From Lysobacter_F sp035645555 (GTDB lineage: Bacteria > Pseudomonadota > Gammaproteobacteria > Xanthomonadales > Xanthomonadaceae), in assembly GCA_035645555.1 (NCBI GenBank), contig DASQMI010000067.1:1-42343 (forward strand): a stretch of 42,343 nucleotides of DNA, given 5' to 3'. Positions 16,858-25,769 of this stretch are shown piece by piece. A program made the position numbers and the translations under genes. Positions within the stretch are counted from its first letter, which is position 1; every line of letters begins with the position of its first letter. Under the pieces are notes generated by a model that saw only the letters and a program-made list of their open reading frames with translations, did no database searches and was not told where the DNA came from.

Positions 16858-18249
16858 ATGACGGAAGCCACCCGGCCTTCGGCCGCCGAAGACGCGCGCC
16901 TGCCGCCGGCGTCGCTGCCCGGCCGGCGCCGTCTCTACCTGTCGGTTTCCGCCAAGTTCGCCATCGCGCTCGGCCTCGCCATCGCGTGGTGCGCGCTCAG
17001 CGTCTGGCTCTCCCGCGCCTGGGTGGACGACCTGTCCTCGGTGATCGGCTGGCCGCTGTCGCTGTTCGTCATCACGTTCATCGCCTACGTGCCGGGCTTC
17101 ATGAACGCCTTCATGGCGGCGTCGATCCTGCTCGACCGCCGCCCGCCCCGGCAGCCGCTCGCGCGCTATCCGGGCGTCTCGATCCTGGTGGCTTGCTACA
17201 ACGAGGCCGCCAACGTCGCTGACACCATTCGCAGCCTCGCCACGCAGGACTACCGCGGGCCGATGGAGGTGCTCATCCTCGATGATGGCTCCACCGACGC
17301 CACCGTCGAGGTTGCCGAACGCACGCTCGCCGGCCTGGCGCTGCCGCCGCAGCACACGTTCCGGGTGATCCGCGGCGAACGCAACGTCGGCAAGGCCGGC
17401 GTGCTCAACCGCGGGCTGGCGATGGCCGCGCATGCGCTGGTGATCACCATCGACGGCGATTCGTGGGCCTACGACGAGGCGGTGACCAACATCGTCGAGC
17501 GCTACTGCAACGATCCGCCGAACACCCGCGCGGTGGCCGGCTCCGTGCTGGTGCGCAACTCGCGCACCAACTGGCTCACCCGCGCGCAGGAGTGGGACTA
17601 CTTCCACGGCATCGCCGCGGTGAAGCGGATGCAGAGCCTCTACCACGGCACGCTGGTGGCGCAGGGTGCGTTCTCGCTGTACGACCGCGACACCTTGCGC
17701 GAGGTCGGCGGCTGGCCGGAGAGCGTCGGCGAGGACATCGTGGTGTCGTGGGCGCTGCTTGAGCGCGGCTGGCGCATCGGCTACTGCGAGGACGCGCTGC
17801 TGTTCACCAACGTGCCGGACCAGCTCGGCCAGTTCGCGCGCCAGCGCAAGCGCTGGTCGCGCGGGCTGTACGAGGCGTTCCGCGCCCACCCGCGCCTGCT
17901 GGTGAAGCCGCGGCTGACACTGCTTTTCATCTGGTGGAACCTGCTGTTCCTTCCGCTCGACCTGGTCTACACGTTCGCGTTTATTCCCGGGCTGGTCTTC
18001 GCGCTGTTCGGCCATTTCTACATCGCGGGGCCGTTGACGCTCGCGGTGCTGCCGCTGGCGATGCTGTGGAACATGACGATCTTCCGCGTCCAGCGCTCGG
18101 TGTTCCAGAAGCGCTCGCTGAAGGTGCGGCGCAACTACGGCGGGTTCTCGTTCTACGTGCTCGCCTATTCGCTGATCCTGCAGCCGGTCTGCGTCTGGGG
18201 CTACGTCTCCGAGTTGCTCGGACTGCGCAAGCGCTGGGGGACCAAATGA
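16858..18249 (+). CDS. Processive family 2 glycosyltransferase (PgaC/HmsR-like)
   Basis: A membrane glycosyltransferase expected to polymerise a beta-linked polysaccharide from nucleotide sugars at the inner membrane. The 463-residue protein has two N-terminal membrane helices (about 33-52 and 65-92), a GT-A domain with LDDGS (Asp142/143), DGD (199-201), GED (291-293) and QRKRW (329-333), and about three C-terminal helices. The D, DxD, ED and QxxRW set is that of cellulose, chitin and PNAG synthases. The ATG at 16858 has GGGGA upstream. It overlaps the next gene by ATGA. No PilZ domain, PgaB deacetylase or PgaD is present nearby, so the polymer is unknown. Confidence 0.85.
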   Translation: MTEATRPSAAEDARLPPASLPGRRRLYLSVSAKFAIALGLAIAWCALSVWLSRAWVDDLSSVIGWPLSLFVITFIAYVPGFMNAFMAASILLDRRPPRQPLARYPGVSILVACYNEAANVADTIRSLATQDYRGPMEVLILDDGSTDATVEVAERTLAGLALPPQHTFRVIRGERNVGKAGVLNRGLAMAAHALVITIDGDSWAYDEAVTNIVERYCNDPPNTRAVAGSVLVRNSRTNWLTRAQEWDYFHGIAAVKRMQSLYHGTLVAQGAFSLYDRDTLREVGGWPESVGEDIVVSWALLERGWRIGYCEDALLFTNVPDQLGQFARQRKRWSRGLYEAFRAHPRLLVKPRLTLLFIWWNLLFLPLDLVYTFAFIPGLVFALFGHFYIAGPLTLAVLPLAMLWNMTIFRVQRSVFQKRSLKVRRNYGGFSFYVLAYSLILQPVCVWGYVSELLGLRKRWGTK

Positions 18250-19139
18250 GGCGATTGCTGGTCGCCGTGTTCGCGCTGACGCTCCCGGCCGCCGCGCAGG
18301 CCGGCCAGGCGACCGGCACCGAGGCGTTCGTCTCGCGCGATACGGACGGCAGCGCGGTGACCCGGGTGGCGCTGACCTGGGACCCGCGCTTCGACGACAT
18401 CGAGCACTACGTCGGCATCAAGATGGAGCGCGCGCGGCTCGTGCCGTCCGACCGCAATGGCCGCAGCGCCGAACGCGTGTACCTGCGTTTCGCGGATACC
18501 GGCGCGCGCTGGAAGTGGAACGGCAACCTCGGCACCGACGGCGACACCTGGCTGGGCAACGCCAGCCTGTATACCGAGGAGCGCTTCCGCCAGGAATACT
18601 TCGTCGAACGCGAGATCATCGAGACGCGCCAGGGTCTCGACCGCGGGCTGTACTACACGCTGGCCGGCGCCGCGTTCGACCTGCCGGTCAACGACCGCCA
18701 TATCTTCACCGCGATGCTCGGCGTGCAGGACTTCACCGGCGAAAACCGGCGCTACCACTTCCGCGGCCGCTATATCGCGGTGATCAAGCCGGAGTGGGGG
18801 CTGAGCGCGCAGCTGCGCGTGCGCTACGCGCACAGCACCGAACCGGGCGAATTCGACTACTACTCGCCACGCTGGTACGCCGAGGCGATCCCGACCGTGC
18901 AGGTGCGCCGCTACCGCGGCGGCTGGATTTACCAGGGCGCGCTCGGCTGGGGGCGCCAGCAGGATTCCGGGGCGGAGTCCTCGCAGCGCGCGCGGCTGGC
19001 CGAATTCATCGTGACCAGCCCGCGACGCGGGCGCGACTGGTACCTGCGCGCGGGCTTCACCTACACCGATACGCCGACCCTGTCCGGCGCCAACTACGGC
19101 TATCGCCAGTTCACCCTTCAGGCGCTCAAGACGTTCTGA
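18246..19139 (+). CDS. Predicted outer-membrane beta-barrel protein paired with the glycosyltransferase
   Basis: I do not recognise a named family. The 297-residue protein has a signal peptide (MRRLLVAVFALTLPAAAQA), then alternating aromatic/hydrophobic and polar stretches typical of barrel strands. It ends in ...FTLQALKTF, a C-terminal Phe as in outer-membrane proteins recognised by BamA. Its ATG overlaps the glycosyltransferase stop, so the pair is probably coupled. By context it could be the outer-membrane outlet of a polysaccharide system, comparable to the barrel half of PgaA/HmsH but without the TPR half; this is inference. It ends 16 bases before the convergent argH. Confidence 0.65.
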   Translation: MRRLLVAVFALTLPAAAQAGQATGTEAFVSRDTDGSAVTRVALTWDPRFDDIEHYVGIKMERARLVPSDRNGRSAERVYLRFADTGARWKWNGNLGTDGDTWLGNASLYTEERFRQEYFVEREIIETRQGLDRGLYYTLAGAAFDLPVNDRHIFTAMLGVQDFTGENRRYHFRGRYIAVIKPEWGLSAQLRVRYAHSTEPGEFDYYSPRWYAEAIPTVQVRRYRGGWIYQGALGWGRQQDSGAESSQRARLAEFIVTSPRRGRDWYLRAGFTYTDTPTLSGANYGYRQFTLQALKTF

Positions 19140-19155
19140 GCGCCGCCCGGCGACG

Positions 19156-20442
19156 TCAGCCCGCGCGCAGGCGCTCGCGCAGCAGATCGAGGCGTAGGTC
19201 GCCGGCCGCACCCGGCGACACCCGTGCGCGCAGGCTGCCTTCCGGCTCGACGTCGGGCCAGTGCGCCGGATCCGCCGCCTGCCGGTAGGCGTCGCGGAAC
19301 GGCACGCCATCGCGCGCGAGGTCGATCGCCACGTCGGTGGCATACATCGAGCGGTCGATCGCCGCGCGCATCGCCTGCGGCTTCCATTCCAGGTTGCGCA
19401 GCAGGTCCGGCAGCAGCGCGAGCGCGCCGAGTCCCCGCCCGAAGCCGTGCACCAGCGCGCCCTTGGAGTACTGCAGGTCGCGGTGATAGCCGGACGGCAG
19501 CGACAGCAGCTGCTCTATCTCGCTGCGTGCGGCGGCCACGCTGGCATAGCTCGCACGCATCAACTCCACGACGTCCGGATTGCGCTTGTTCGGCATGATC
19601 GAGCTGCCGGTGGTGTATTCGGCAGGCAGCGCGACGAAGCCGAATTCGGTGCTGGTGAACAGGCTCAGGTCCCACGCCAGCCGGCGCAGGTCGAGCAGCG
19701 CCAGCGCCAGCGCCTCGATCGCAGCGAGCTCGAACTTGCCGCGCGACAGCTGCGCATAGGTGGCCGCCACCTGCATCCGGCCGAATCCGAGCCGCTGCGT
19801 GGTCGCCGCGCGCGGCAGCGGCAGGTTGACGCCGTAGCCGGCCGCGCTGCCGAGCGGGTTGGCGTCGATCCACGCGAGCGTCTGTGCCGCGCGCTCGGCA
19901 TCGTCGATGAACGCTTCCGCCCAACCCGCCCACCACATGCCGGCCGAGGACACGACCGCGCGCTGCAGGTGGGTGTAGCCCGGCAACGGCAGCGCGTGCT
20001 CGGCTTCGGCGCGCGCGAGCGCGACCTCGGCGCTCTCGCGGCACAGCGCCTGCAGCTCGCGCAGGCGCGCCTTCAGCCACAAGCGGGTCGCCACCAGCAC
20101 CTGGTCGTTGCGGCTGCGGCCGGTGTGGATCTTGCGGCCGGTGTCGCCGAGACGCTCGACCAGTCGAGCCTCGATTGCCGAATGCCCGTCCTCGTAACGC
20201 TCGTCGAGCACGAATGCGCCGCTGCGCACGTCGTCGGCGAGCGCGTCGAGCTCACGGTGCAAGGCCGCGAGCTCGTCCGTGTCGAGGATGCCGATCGCCT
20301 GCAGGCCTTCGGCGTGCGCGCCGCTGGCCTCGATGTCGTGCAGCAGGAACTCGCGGTCGAGCAGCACGTCCTCGCCGGCGAGAAAGCGCTGGATGCGCGC
20401 GTCAACCTTGACCCCGGGTTTCTGCCAGAGCAGCTCGCTCAT
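19156..20442 (-). CDS. argH: Argininosuccinate lyase ArgH
   Basis: Splits argininosuccinate into arginine and fumarate, the last step of the pathway. The 428-residue protein of the fumarase/aspartase superfamily begins SELLWQKPGVKVD, as in Xanthomonas, and shows the HTGRSRNDQ segment and the signature GSSIMPNKRNPD with the catalytic Ser loop. It is the last gene of the arg cluster, 49 bases after argC. The frame is open upstream to 20685, but family homology begins at 20442. Confidence 0.95.
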   Translation of the reverse strand: MSELLWQKPGVKVDARIQRFLAGEDVLLDREFLLHDIEASGAHAEGLQAIGILDTDELAALHRELDALADDVRSGAFVLDERYEDGHSAIEARLVERLGDTGRKIHTGRSRNDQVLVATRLWLKARLRELQALCRESAEVALARAEAEHALPLPGYTHLQRAVVSSAGMWWAGWAEAFIDDAERAAQTLAWIDANPLGSAAGYGVNLPLPRAATTQRLGFGRMQVAATYAQLSRGKFELAAIEALALALLDLRRLAWDLSLFTSTEFGFVALPAEYTTGSSIMPNKRNPDVVELMRASYASVAAARSEIEQLLSLPSGYHRDLQYSKGALVHGFGRGLGALALLPDLLRNLEWKPQAMRAAIDRSMYATDVAIDLARDGVPFRDAYRQAADPAHWPDVEPEGSLRARVSPGAAGDLRLDLLRERLRAG

Positions 20443-20491
20443 GTCGTATGTCCTGTGGCGACCGGCGCACGCGTGGTGGGTATGCGTGCGC

Positions 20492-21445
20492 TCATGCGGT
20501 CGGGATTCCCGCGAACTCGTCGAGCCCGAACGCGAGGTTGAGATTCTGCAGCGCCTGCGTGGCCGCGCCCTTGAGCAGGTTGTCGAGCGTCGCGACCGCC
20601 ACCAGCCGGCGACCGTCCGGCGCCAGCGCGAAGCCGCCCAGCTCGACATGGTGACGGCCGGCGACGCGGCTGACCCACGGCGCATCCTCCTGCACCCGCA
20701 CCAGCGGCTCGTCGGCGTAATGGCCGCGGAAGCGCTCCAGCGCCGCCTCGCGGGTGAGCGGCCGGGAGAGATGCAGGTTGACGGTGACGGTCAGGCCGCG
20801 GAAGTGCGGCGCCACGTGCGGCATGAACTCGATCGGATGGTCGAGCTGGTGCCCGACCTCGCGCTCGTGCACGTGGCCGACCAGCGTGTACGGCATCAGG
20901 TTGTCGCGCAGCTTGTCGGGGTCGTTGCGTTCCGACGGCGTGGTGCCGGCGCCGGAATAGCCCGACACGCCGAAGCACTGCACCGGACCGTCGAGCACAT
21001 CGCACAGCGGCGCGATCGCGAGTTGCATCGCGGTGGCGTAGCAGCCGGGATTGCTGATCCGGCGCTGGCCGGCGTAGCGCGCGCGGGTGAGTTCGGGCAG
21101 GCCGTAGTACCACAGCGGATCGAAGCGGTGGTCGGCCGAAAGATCGACGATCACCGGATCGGCCTCGGCCGCGTCGAACGCGGCCACGCATTCGCCGGCC
21201 TTGCCGTTGGGCAACGCCAGCACCACCGCATCGGCGCCGCGCTGCGGCAGCTCATCCGGCGCGGGCGCCTCGTAGCAGAGCGCGCCGGCGTACTCCGGCA
21301 CGTGCGCGGACACCGGCTGCCCGGCGAGCTCGCGCGAACCGACGTACGCCAGCTCGAAGTGCGGGTGTCCGGCCAGCAGGCGGATCAGCTCGGCGCCGAC
21401 GTGGCCGCGCGCGCCGATGATGCCGACGCGAAGTCGCTCAGTCAT
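20492..21445 (-). CDS. argC: N-acetyl-gamma-glutamyl-phosphate reductase ArgC
   Basis: NADPH-dependent reduction of N-acetylglutamyl phosphate to the semialdehyde. The 317-residue protein starts with the Rossmann segment RVGIIGARGHVGAELIRLL and has the catalytic Cys in ISNPGCYATAMQLA and a following HisGYSGAGTTP-type segment (SGYSGAGTTPS). A start at 21451 would add two residues. The GGAG at 21455-21458 is 4 or 10 bases from the two candidates and does not decide. The first eight bases overlap the GNAT gene. Confidence 0.93.
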   Translation of the reverse strand: MTERLRVGIIGARGHVGAELIRLLAGHPHFELAYVGSRELAGQPVSAHVPEYAGALCYEAPAPDELPQRGADAVVLALPNGKAGECVAAFDAAEADPVIVDLSADHRFDPLWYYGLPELTRARYAGQRRISNPGCYATAMQLAIAPLCDVLDGPVQCFGVSGYSGAGTTPSERNDPDKLRDNLMPYTLVGHVHEREVGHQLDHPIEFMPHVAPHFRGLTVTVNLHLSRPLTREAALERFRGHYADEPLVRVQEDAPWVSRVAGRHHVELGGFALAPDGRRLVAVATLDNLLKGAATQALQNLNLAFGLDEFAGIPTA

Positions 21446-22040
21446 GGGCATGCAACTCCAGCTTGTGGCGCAGGTGGCTCCGTACCGCCGGCCACTCGGC
21501 ATCGATGATGGAGAAATACACCGAGTCGCGCAGCGTGCCGTCGCGGTGGCGCATGTGGTGGCGCAGCACGCCGTCCTGCTTGGCGCCCAGCCGCAGGATC
21601 GCGGCGCGCGAGGCGTGGTTGTGCCAGCTGGTCTTGAAGCCGACCGCGGCGCAGCCGAGCGCCTCGAACGCGTGGGTGAGCAGCAGCAGCTTGGCTTCGG
21701 TATTCAACCCGGTGCGCTGCACGCGCGCGGCATACCAGGTGTAGCCGACGTGCAGCCGCGGCGTCGCCGGATCGAGATCGTAGAAGCGCGTGCTGCCGAC
21801 GATGTCCCCGCGCGCGTCGCGCACCGCGAACGGCAGGGCACGCCCGGCGTCGCGCATCGCCAACGCCTGCGCGACGTACTCGCCCATCGCGGCGGGCTCC
21901 GGCACGCCGCCGTACCACGCGCGCCACAGCTCGCCGTCGCGCACTGCGGCGGCGAGCGCGGGCACATGCTCCTCACCCAGCGGCTCCAGGCTCACATGCA
22001 CGCCGCGCAGCCGCGGGGTCTCGCTCCAGGATGCCTGCAT
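21438..22040 (-). CDS. GNAT-family N-acetyltransferase inside the arg operon
   Basis: A 200-residue RimJ/RimL-like acetyltransferase. The acetyl-CoA fold is visible as IVGSTRFYDLDPATPRLHVG, then AKLLLLTHAFEALGC and NHASRAAILRLGAKQDG, characteristic of this subgroup. It lies between argB and argC, one base after the argB stop and overlapping argC by eight bases, so it is certainly cotranscribed. Its substrate is unknown. The upstream ArgB already carries a fused acetylglutamate synthase domain, so this is not needed for that step. It might acetylate a pathway protein or an unrelated small molecule. Confidence 0.85.
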   Translation of the reverse strand: MQASWSETPRLRGVHVSLEPLGEEHVPALAAAVRDGELWRAWYGGVPEPAAMGEYVAQALAMRDAGRALPFAVRDARGDIVGSTRFYDLDPATPRLHVGYTWYAARVQRTGLNTEAKLLLLTHAFEALGCAAVGFKTSWHNHASRAAILRLGAKQDGVLRHHMRHRDGTLRDSVYFSIIDAEWPAVRSHLRHKLELHAHD

Positions 22041-22041
22041 G

Positions 22042-23361
22042 TCAGTCCTCCAGCGTGGCCGGCCGCTCGCGGCAATGGTCGGCGCAGCGCGCGATCCGGT
22101 CCAGCGTGTCCAGCCCGTACCAGAACACCTTCCAGCGCGGCTGCTTCAGGCAGCCGTCCGACTCGGCGTAATAAAACGGGTTGACCGGGTTGCCGTGGCG
22201 CGAGCGCCAGAACAGCTGCGGTGTCTCCTCGCGCATCACCTGCCACACCGCGCGCCCGAGTCCCTCGCCCTGCGCCTCGTCGAGCACGGCGAACTTGTCC
22301 AGGTACGGCAACCCCTCGACCTCGGTGAGGATCAGCGCGGCGCGGTAGTTCTCGCTGACGTAGGCGCGCAGCAGCGGCGTGCGCTCGAAATAGTCCGGCA
22401 GCAGCCGGCGGCCGAACGCAGATTCGATCAGCGCGCGCAGCCGCGGCAGGTCGAGCTCGTCCCAGCGGTTCGCGCGCAGCACCCGCTCGCCGCGCCGCAC
22501 CAGCGTGCCGGAGCCCTTGTGGGTGAACAGCTCCTTCGCCAGCTCCGCGGGCCGCGTGATCGATACCGACGAGGTCAGCGGCAGCCGGTCCAGCAGATCC
22601 TTGATCTGCTCGAGTTTCAGCCGCATGCCGCCGTTCACCCACGGCTGCGCCATCAGGTGCCCGTACTCGGTCGACAGGTTGATCGAGTCGATCACCCTGC
22701 CCTCGCCGTCCAGCAGACCGCCGGTGCCGGTGAGGAACACGATCTTGTACGGCTGCAGCACCTGCACCAGTTCGTTGGCGGCGAAATCCGCGTTGACGTT
22801 GAGGATCTGTCCCTGCGCGGTCTCGCCGAGGCTGGCGATCACCGGGATCGAGCCGGCCTGCAGGCTGGCCTCGATCTGCCCCAGGTGCACGCGCTTCACC
22901 TCACCGACCAGCCCCAGCCGCTCGCGGTCGAGATAGTCGGCCTCGAACACGCCAGCGACGATCGACGTCGCCCGGGTGTCGTTGGCCTGCAACGCCTCGA
23001 CCAGTTTCAGGTTCTGCGCCAGGAACACGCGCCGCACCACGGCGAGCGCCTCCGGCGAGGTCACGCGCAGGCCGTCGACGGTGCGCTTCGCGATGCCCGC
23101 GGCGGCCAGCTCCGCGTCGAGCTGCGGGCCGGCACCGTGCACGACAATCGGGGTCAGGCCGACGTCCTGCAGGAACGCGAGCGACGAGGTCAGCGCGTCG
23201 AGATCGTCGCGCAGCACCGCGCCGCCCACCTTCACCACTGCGAAGCGCTTGGCGTCGAGCTGCGAGAAGCGCTTGAGGTACTGGCTGATCTCCTTCGCGC
23301 TGGCCATGCTCGACAGCAGCCGGACGATCGTCTGTCGGGTCTGGATCTTGTGCGGGCTCAT
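22042..23361 (-). CDS. argB: Bifunctional N-acetylglutamate synthase/kinase (NAGS-K)
   Basis: The 439-residue protein joins an amino-acid kinase domain to a C-terminal GNAT domain. The kinase domain covers about residues 35-285, with KVGGAVLRD, VVHGAGPQLD and LTGTGGLLDGEG. The GNAT domain covers about 290-439, with RAALILTEVEGLPYLDKFAV, GEGLGRAVWQVM and RHGNPVNPFYY. This is the vertebrate-type NAGS-K fusion known from Xanthomonas, which makes N-acetylglutamate and phosphorylates it. The ATG at 23361 overlaps the deacetylase stop (ATGA). The kinase domain of this family is allosterically inhibited by arginine; I did not verify the site residues. Confidence 0.93.
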   Translation of the reverse strand: MSPHKIQTRQTIVRLLSSMASAKEISQYLKRFSQLDAKRFAVVKVGGAVLRDDLDALTSSLAFLQDVGLTPIVVHGAGPQLDAELAAAGIAKRTVDGLRVTSPEALAVVRRVFLAQNLKLVEALQANDTRATSIVAGVFEADYLDRERLGLVGEVKRVHLGQIEASLQAGSIPVIASLGETAQGQILNVNADFAANELVQVLQPYKIVFLTGTGGLLDGEGRVIDSINLSTEYGHLMAQPWVNGGMRLKLEQIKDLLDRLPLTSSVSITRPAELAKELFTHKGSGTLVRRGERVLRANRWDELDLPRLRALIESAFGRRLLPDYFERTPLLRAYVSENYRAALILTEVEGLPYLDKFAVLDEAQGEGLGRAVWQVMREETPQLFWRSRHGNPVNPFYYAESDGCLKQPRWKVFWYGLDTLDRIARCADHCRERPATLED

Positions 23362-24449
23362 GCCGGGCCTCCGAGGATGCGCACCACCGACTGCGCGTAG
23401 CGCTCCAGCTGCGCGAGTTCGACCCACTCGTCCGCGGTGTGCGCCTGGGCGATGTCGCCGGGGCCGTACACCAGGGCGGTCAGGCCAGCCGCCGAGAACA
23501 GCGACGCCTCGGTCCAGAAATCGACCGCATTGCCGACCGGCAGGCCCAGCTCGTCGGCGAGGTCGCGCGCGGCGAGCCGGCGCGCTTCCGCCGCGGCGAC
23601 GTCGCCGGCGGGCAGCGGCGGCCCCCGGAACGTCTCCTCGTAGTGCGCCAGCGCGTCCGCGTCGGCACAGGCGCGGAACGCGTCGTGCAGCGCGTCGATG
23701 TCGTGCGAGGGGAGCGGCCGGAAGCCGAACCGCACCTCGGCGCCCGGCGCGATCACGTTCGCCTTGATGCCGCCTTCGACCCGCCCGATGTTGAAGCGCA
23801 GGCCGGTCAGCCCGCCGAAGCGGCGGTGGGCTTCGCCTTCGACGAACTCGAGCGCGCCCGCACCCCAACGCATGGCGTGGTGAAGCGCGTTGGCCTTCAG
23901 CGCGTTGGCGCCGGACGCATGCCCGGCCTCGCCGCGGAAGCGCATCAGCACGGAGGCGATGCCGCGATGCGCGAGCACCGCTTCGCACCCGGTCGGCTCG
24001 GCGACGATCGCCTCGCGGTACCCGTGCTCGCGCGCGAGGAACCCCGCGATGCAGCGCGCGTCGTTGGCCTCCTCGTCGGTGGTGAACAGGAACGCCGCAT
24101 CGCCGGTGGCTGCCGCCGCCGCGGCCAGCAGCCCGGCCGCCGCACCCTTGATGTCGCAGGCACCGAGCCCGATGGCGCGCTCGCCCTCGACGCGCAACCG
24201 CAGCGGATCGGCGCTCCATGCCTGCGACGACGGCACGGTGTCGAGGTGCACGTTGAACAGCCGGGTCGGCGCGCCACGCACGGCCAGCAGCGACACCGCG
24301 CCGGCGCCGTGGTCGGTCAGTTCGACACGGAACCCGGGCAGGTGCGCGCGCAGGTAGTCGAAGATGCCGCCGGTACCGATCGCGCGCGGCGGATTGCGGG
24401 TGTCGAACGACACCAGCGCTTCGAGATGGGCGAGGACGGTCTGCAGCAC
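23358..24449 (-). CDS. argE: N-acetyl-L-citrulline deacetylase (ArgE-like)
   Basis: A 363-residue M20-family zinc amidohydrolase. Metal and catalytic segments are visible: FNVHLDTVP, GLGACDIKGAAAG, FTTDEEAND and VAEPTG. The neighbouring carbamoyltransferase is the acetylornithine type, so the substrate here should be N-acetylcitrulline, as shown for the Xanthomonas enzyme. That is known for the family and inferred here. I chose a GTG (24449), since homology begins VLQTVLAHLEALVSFDTRNPP in Xanthomonas-type proteins and GGA lies seven bases upstream. It is 14 bases after argG and overlaps argB by four bases. Confidence 0.9.
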   Translation of the reverse strand: MLQTVLAHLEALVSFDTRNPPRAIGTGGIFDYLRAHLPGFRVELTDHGAGAVSLLAVRGAPTRLFNVHLDTVPSSQAWSADPLRLRVEGERAIGLGACDIKGAAAGLLAAAAAATGDAAFLFTTDEEANDARCIAGFLAREHGYREAIVAEPTGCEAVLAHRGIASVLMRFRGEAGHASGANALKANALHHAMRWGAGALEFVEGEAHRRFGGLTGLRFNIGRVEGGIKANVIAPGAEVRFGFRPLPSHDIDALHDAFRACADADALAHYEETFRGPPLPAGDVAAAEARRLAARDLADELGLPVGNAVDFWTEASLFSAAGLTALVYGPGDIAQAHTADEWVELAQLERYAQSVVRILGGPA

Positions 24450-24463
24450 GGCGGGTTCCGTCG

Positions 24464-25705
24464 TCAGCTCTTGCGGTTCACTTCGGCCCACAGCGTCGAG
24501 CTCATCCCGTACAGCCGGATGAAGCCCTCCGCCTCGGCCACGCCCCAGTCGGCGGCCTGCGCGTAGGTCGCGCCCTTTGCGTTGAGCACGTGCGGAGAGG
24601 CCACCGCCACCGCCTGCACGCTGCCGCCGTGCGTTTCCAGCACGACTTCGCCGTTGACGCAGCGCTGGCTCGACGCGAGGAACGCTTCCAGGTCGGCCTT
24701 GAGCGGATCGTGGAAGAAGCCCTCGTACACCAGCTCCACCCACTTGCGCGCGACCTCCGGCTTGAACCGGTTCTGCTGCTTGCTCAGTACCGCTTCTTCC
24801 AGCGCACGGTGTGCCGTGAGCAGCGCGGTCAGCCCCGGCGCCTCGAACACGATCCGCCCCTTGAGACCGATCGTGGTGTCGCCGGTGTACAGCCCGCGCC
24901 CAACCCCGTATTCGGCGAACAGCGCGTTCAACCGCGCCAGCAGCTGGTGCCCCGGCAGGCGCACGCCGTCCAGCGCCACGGCTTCGCCGCGCTCGAACGT
25001 CAGCGCCACCCGCAGCGGCTGCGCGGGCCATTCGGCGCGCGGCTTGCACCAGCCGCGCGCGCCCTCGCCCGGCGCCTCCCAGCGGTCGATCTCGCCGCCC
25101 GACAGCGTCACGCCGAGCAGGTTCTCGTTGATCGTGTAGGCCTTCTGCTTGGCGCGCACCGCGAAGCCGCGCTCTTCGAGGTAACGCTGCTCGTACGCGC
25201 GCACCTCGGTGTGCTCCTTCTGGATCTCGCGGATCGGCGCCACGATCGTGTAGTCGCCCAGCGCCTTCACCGCCAGGTCGAAGCGCACCTGGTCGTTGCC
25301 CATGCCGGTGCAGCCGTGCGCGATCGCGCGGGTACCGAGCGCCTTGCAACGCGCCAGCGCCGCCTCGACGATCAGGTAGCGGTCCGACACCAGCAGCGGG
25401 TACTGGCCCTGGTAGGCCTCGCCCGCCCACACGAACGGCTTGACGAAGCCGTTCCAGATCGCCGGGCCGCCTTCGATGGTGACGTGCGACGCCGCGCCGA
25501 GCTCGCTGGCGCGCGCCTCGATGTAGGCGCGCTCCTCGGCATCGACGCCGCCGGTGTCGGCGAACACCGTGTGCACGCGCCAGCCGCGCTCCCGCAGGTA
25601 GGGGATACAGAAGCTGGTGTCGAGGCCGCCGGAGAACGCCAGGACGATGTCCCTCGGGCCGGGATTCGGGATTTGGGATTGCGAGTTCGTGGAAGCAGAG
25701 GACAT
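24464..25705 (-). CDS. argG: Argininosuccinate synthase ArgG
   Basis: ATP-dependent condensation of citrulline and aspartate. The 413-residue protein has the PP-loop ATPase motif VLAFSGGLDTSFC, the citrulline-site segment GCTGMGNDQVRFD and IAPIRE-like AP-IREI segment. The ATG at 25705 has GGAG seven bases upstream. The first 17 residues (MSSASTNSQSQIPNPGP) precede the conserved RDIVLAFSGG; residues of the SQSQIPNPGP stretch are encoded by an intergenic-type repeat. The start therefore lies in the loop of a long inverted repeat that may affect translation. Confidence 0.94.
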   Translation of the reverse strand: MSSASTNSQSQIPNPGPRDIVLAFSGGLDTSFCIPYLRERGWRVHTVFADTGGVDAEERAYIEARASELGAASHVTIEGGPAIWNGFVKPFVWAGEAYQGQYPLLVSDRYLIVEAALARCKALGTRAIAHGCTGMGNDQVRFDLAVKALGDYTIVAPIREIQKEHTEVRAYEQRYLEERGFAVRAKQKAYTINENLLGVTLSGGEIDRWEAPGEGARGWCKPRAEWPAQPLRVALTFERGEAVALDGVRLPGHQLLARLNALFAEYGVGRGLYTGDTTIGLKGRIVFEAPGLTALLTAHRALEEAVLSKQQNRFKPEVARKWVELVYEGFFHDPLKADLEAFLASSQRCVNGEVVLETHGGSVQAVAVASPHVLNAKGATYAQAADWGVAEAEGFIRLYGMSSTLWAEVNRKS

Positions 25706-25769
25706 GGATAGGCTCCGTGACAATGAGGAACAGGCTTTCGAATATCGAATCCCTAATCCCGAATCCCGG
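25659..25769. repeat. Inverted GGGATT-type repeat spanning the argF'/argG junction
   Basis: The left arm 25659-25680 (CCGGGATTCGGGATT, then T, then GGGATT) and the right arm 25748-25769 are inverted copies matching at 21 of 22 positions, with 67 bases between. The right arm encodes the last residues and TAG stop of argF'; the left arm encodes the N-terminal tail of argG. A smaller perfect dyad, TTCGA-ATA-TCGAA, lies at 25737-25749. In mRNA the arms would pair and put the argG Shine-Dalgarno and ATG in the loop. Similar short GGGATTC repeats are, from memory, common between genes in Lysobacter and Xanthomonas. Confidence 0.8.
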
